A DNA stretch of 64,000 nucleotides. It comes from Takifugu bimaculatus (taxonomy: Eukaryota; Chordata; Actinopteri; Tetraodontiformes; Tetraodontidae). The stretch is taken from assembly GCA_004026145.2 (NCBI GenBank), contig CP034989.1, positions 1,635,134-1,699,133 on the forward strand, given 5' to 3'. Both the position numbers and the translations under genes were made by a program. Under the pieces are notes generated by a model. The model had not been told where the DNA came from. It was given only the letters and a program-made list of their open reading frames with translations, and made no database searches. Positions 61,309-64,000 of this stretch are shown piece after piece; the first letter of the stretch is position 1, and each line of letters begins with the position of its first letter.

Positions 61309-64000
61309 GAGGGGTTTTGTTCTTTTCCAACAGCTAAAGCAGGAACAAACCTTCTCACTCTCAACCAGATAAAGATGCTCCGGTGCTGCCTCGGGGATCC
61401 CAAAGTGGATCCTTCCAACCAGGTTGGGGGGGGGGTTTAATTGGACATCCCATCACACGCGTGTCGGCTTGGGTCGCTGTTACATTCTTGTTGGAAGTTC
61501 TTCCCGCTCTTGGGACCGGGGCTTTCAGGAAGCAGCACGCCAGCCTCTGGCGCTGGGGAAGCGGAGCAGGTTTTCCGTGCTCCCGCTTCAATCCCGCGGC
61601 TGCCAGTTTTACGGGTGAAATTGCATTTCCAGAAGAACAAAAGTGCAGAAGAGGTGACGGGATGGAGCGAATCCCACCCTGGAATTTGAGCCTGTGCTTA
61701 TTGGCGTGTGGCGGCTGCAGAGGATCCCAGATGATCCCAGATGCTTCCTGCTTTCCAAACGCCACCAGATTGATCCCGACTGCCGAGTTGCCGCCACTTG
61801 CTTGTAAAAATTGAGCTTGAGCGCATCAGCGCCGAACACCCGGGATGTGCTACAAGTTAGCGTGTCAATGATTTGAAAAGGCTGGAACGCCGATACGAGA
61901 GGTGTCAAGAATCGGGAGGAGGGAGCAGAAGCGACTGGAAGAGCAGGAAAACCAGAACCTTTCAAAATAAAAGCTAAAGATAAGAGTGATAAACGGAGGC
62001 TAACCCAGCTGCTAGCCTCGACGTTATAGCCATATTTAACGGGAAACGTGCTCATTTAGCAACTGTGTGTCGTGTTGTCGGATTTTTAACGCAACCGGAT
62101 CGATGAGGGAAGCAGCAAACATCCTCAGTGCCAACGACGGCACGGATTTATCCCATTTTCCCTTTCCACTTGTCGGCATTTATCAGTTTCAGTTGTGATT
62201 TTCAGGTCGGCGTCTGGCAGCAGCCTCACGATGAGCGTTAAATGCAGCTATTGCGCCACTCTGTCGCCTGCATGCGCTTCCGTGACGGCATCCCACGGCT
62301 TCGGCTTCTTCCCAACGCGCTTGGCAACGTGGAAAACAGCGCCTCCTTTGTTGTAGCTGTCAGGTTCGCAGGGAATTCTGTCCAAATGCAAATCGGTTTT
62401 CCGAGGTTCTCCCGTGCTCACACACCAGATCCTGGAGGCGAAGGACGGATGGAAGAGGAGCCGGAAGATCCAGGTGGATCCCAGGAACACACAACGCGCT
62501 GCGGCAGTTCAGGCTGGGATTGTCTGGATCAGATACGGAAGGTGGGAAAAAAGATAATCTGATGAACTCAACATCAAAGCAGGCTGAACCGCCTGGTTTC
62601 CTTTGTTTTAGCTCTTTGTGGAGCAACAAACGGGCTGATCTCACGCTTGATAGCGGAGATTTGAACTCGGAACCACGTTAATGAGTCTCCGGGTTGTTGT
62701 TGTGCTTCCTGATGACACGTTTGAAGCTCCGGGCTGGTGGCTCGTCTGCCCGCCTGTCTCACAGCCCGACGACCCGCCGGACACCTTTCCCACCCGAAGA
62801 AGCAGGAAACGAGCGTCGGTTCCCTACGTGTCGGACTCGTCTCGTCTGGCTCCATCCAGGCGTTCCGGGTCTCTTGGAACACCAGAACACCTGAACCCCG
62901 TTGTTACCCAGGACCCCGTCACACAGCGGGGCGGGGGCAGCCCAGGCGAGTGCACGCAGGGCCTGCAGAAAACACCCTTGTGCACGTGGGCCCGTGCACG
63001 TGGGCCCGTGCTCTGCTGCTCCGGCTCCTATCATCCCTCATCCATTTGCACTTGAGAAGGTCCCATATTCCCCGACGGTGCTCCTTTTTCCTTTTATGCT
63101 TCCAAGACATCGGTGGCCGCAGGCTTTGTGTCCATGGCTGTCTGTCCATGTCCCGAGACGCCCCCCCCCTTCAGTCGGCTCTCCCCAGCACATGAAAGCG
63201 ACCTCAACGGCCCGCCTTGAGAAAATTCCTCAAAGTCCCAGCGGGATCAACGACGACCTTTTGACCCTGCGTGGATGATGGAGCTCTGGCTTCTGCACCA
63301 CGACGAAGGTTCTCGCTAAATAGCGACGTAAGCTAGGCGGGAGTGTATTCTTCCACCGGGTGTGTAGCTCCGCCCTACATCGCACCACCAAGGACACGGT
63401 TCTATACGGTCCTGGTTGTTTGGGAACGGCACCTGCAGAGCCGAACATCTGGCTGCAAATCCTTAGCATTATTGTTCATTCCATCTTCCTCTTCATGCAG
63501 CCACGAAGCTCTCGAGGCCGTCGTCTCACACGAGCCTCTATTTTCTTAGGATTTAAGTGAAGATTGTCCGTAATAACATCCCATCAGCGCATGAAGGAAA
63601 ACTCAATAACCTCTCTTCTCCGGAGCGGCACAGGCAGCCGAGCAATTCCAACCTGGAGGCAGAGGAAGGGAGGACGATGGGCACCAGATGACAAATACTG
63701 ATATAATAATTCCACAAAAGTTGGCGGAAAATAACGTGCAGGAGATAGAATCCCAATAAAAATCCCTGGGATCTGCTTAGCTGCTATATTAGCATGAATC
63801 GGAATAACACGGACTTCAACTTTAAAGCCTCGGCAGCAGTCAGTCACCTCGGGCTGTTTGGTCAGTGAGCCAACACACGGTCTTTATATTAAACAGGTTA
63901 TTCTCATCATGTTGCTTCCATATAGAGATGATCTGTCGGAAAATTCTCTTTTTTCCTCAAACCGTTGGCTGCGATGAAGGAAAAGCATCAAATCCGGCCA
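60880..64000. other. Intergenic, no gene supported
   Basis: It holds a long CA repeat at 61.25 kb. Several overlapping open frames of 130-150 codons occur on both strands between 61.36 and 63.2 kb in GC-rich sequence; none shows a domain I recognise, and opposing frames are equally open, so I do not call genes. Confidence 0.45.
61247..61308. repeat. (CA)n microsatellite
   Basis: A pure run of about 30 CA units. Confidence 0.96.

Noticed and set aside
61361..63195. Several overlapping 120-150 codon frames on both strands
   Set aside because: Opposing frames are equally open, as expected by chance in GC-rich DNA; no domain recognised.

Overview
The window is vertebrate nuclear DNA, most likely from a spiny-rayed (percomorph-type) teleost. 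The evidence is a split receptor gene with standard GT/AG introns, introns of only 0.2-8.6 kb in a gene family that is very large in mammals, many (CA)n microsatellites, tRNA-derived SINEs of a kind familiar from fish genomes, and a LINE reverse-transcriptase relic. I cannot name the species.

One gene can be supported. It is the 3' part of a group III metabotropic glutamate receptor on the + strand, best matched to grm8. Eleven coding exons lie between 6,095 and 35,486. They encode about 667 residues: the second half of the ligand-binding Venus flytrap domain, the nine-cysteine linker domain, the seven-helix membrane domain and the cytoplasmic tail ending in NHAI. The exons for the signal peptide and the first roughly 240 residues lie upstream of the window. 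The 3'UTR runs to a poly(A) signal at 36,242.

Layout: 1-6,094 is the end of an upstream intron. 6,095-7,902 holds three exons. 7,903-25,095 is two large introns around one exon. 25,096-28,576 holds the rest of the ectodomain and six of the seven helices. 28,577-33,904 is another large intron. 33,905-35,486 holds helix 7 and the tail. From 36,270 to 64,000 I find no exon I can defend. That stretch carries an 8-bp tandem array (37.1 kb), a LINE relic (39.5 kb), a 26-bp array (53.5 kb), a SINE with target-site duplications (55.2 kb), a decayed relative of it with an internal microrepeat expansion (59.4 kb), and a roughly 1.1-kb array of a 35-bp unit (59.8-60.9 kb).

Three points matter most. First, exon 9 lacks one base in an A-run, so the sequence as given would lose the cytoplasmic tail; this could be an assembly error or a real lesion. 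Second, the region that I recall as a single 936-nt exon in mammalian group III receptor genes is cut by two introns here, and the three pieces sum to exactly 936 nt. Third, the pentamer TTAGC/GCTAA is conspicuously over-represented. I did not find a new multi-gene system.
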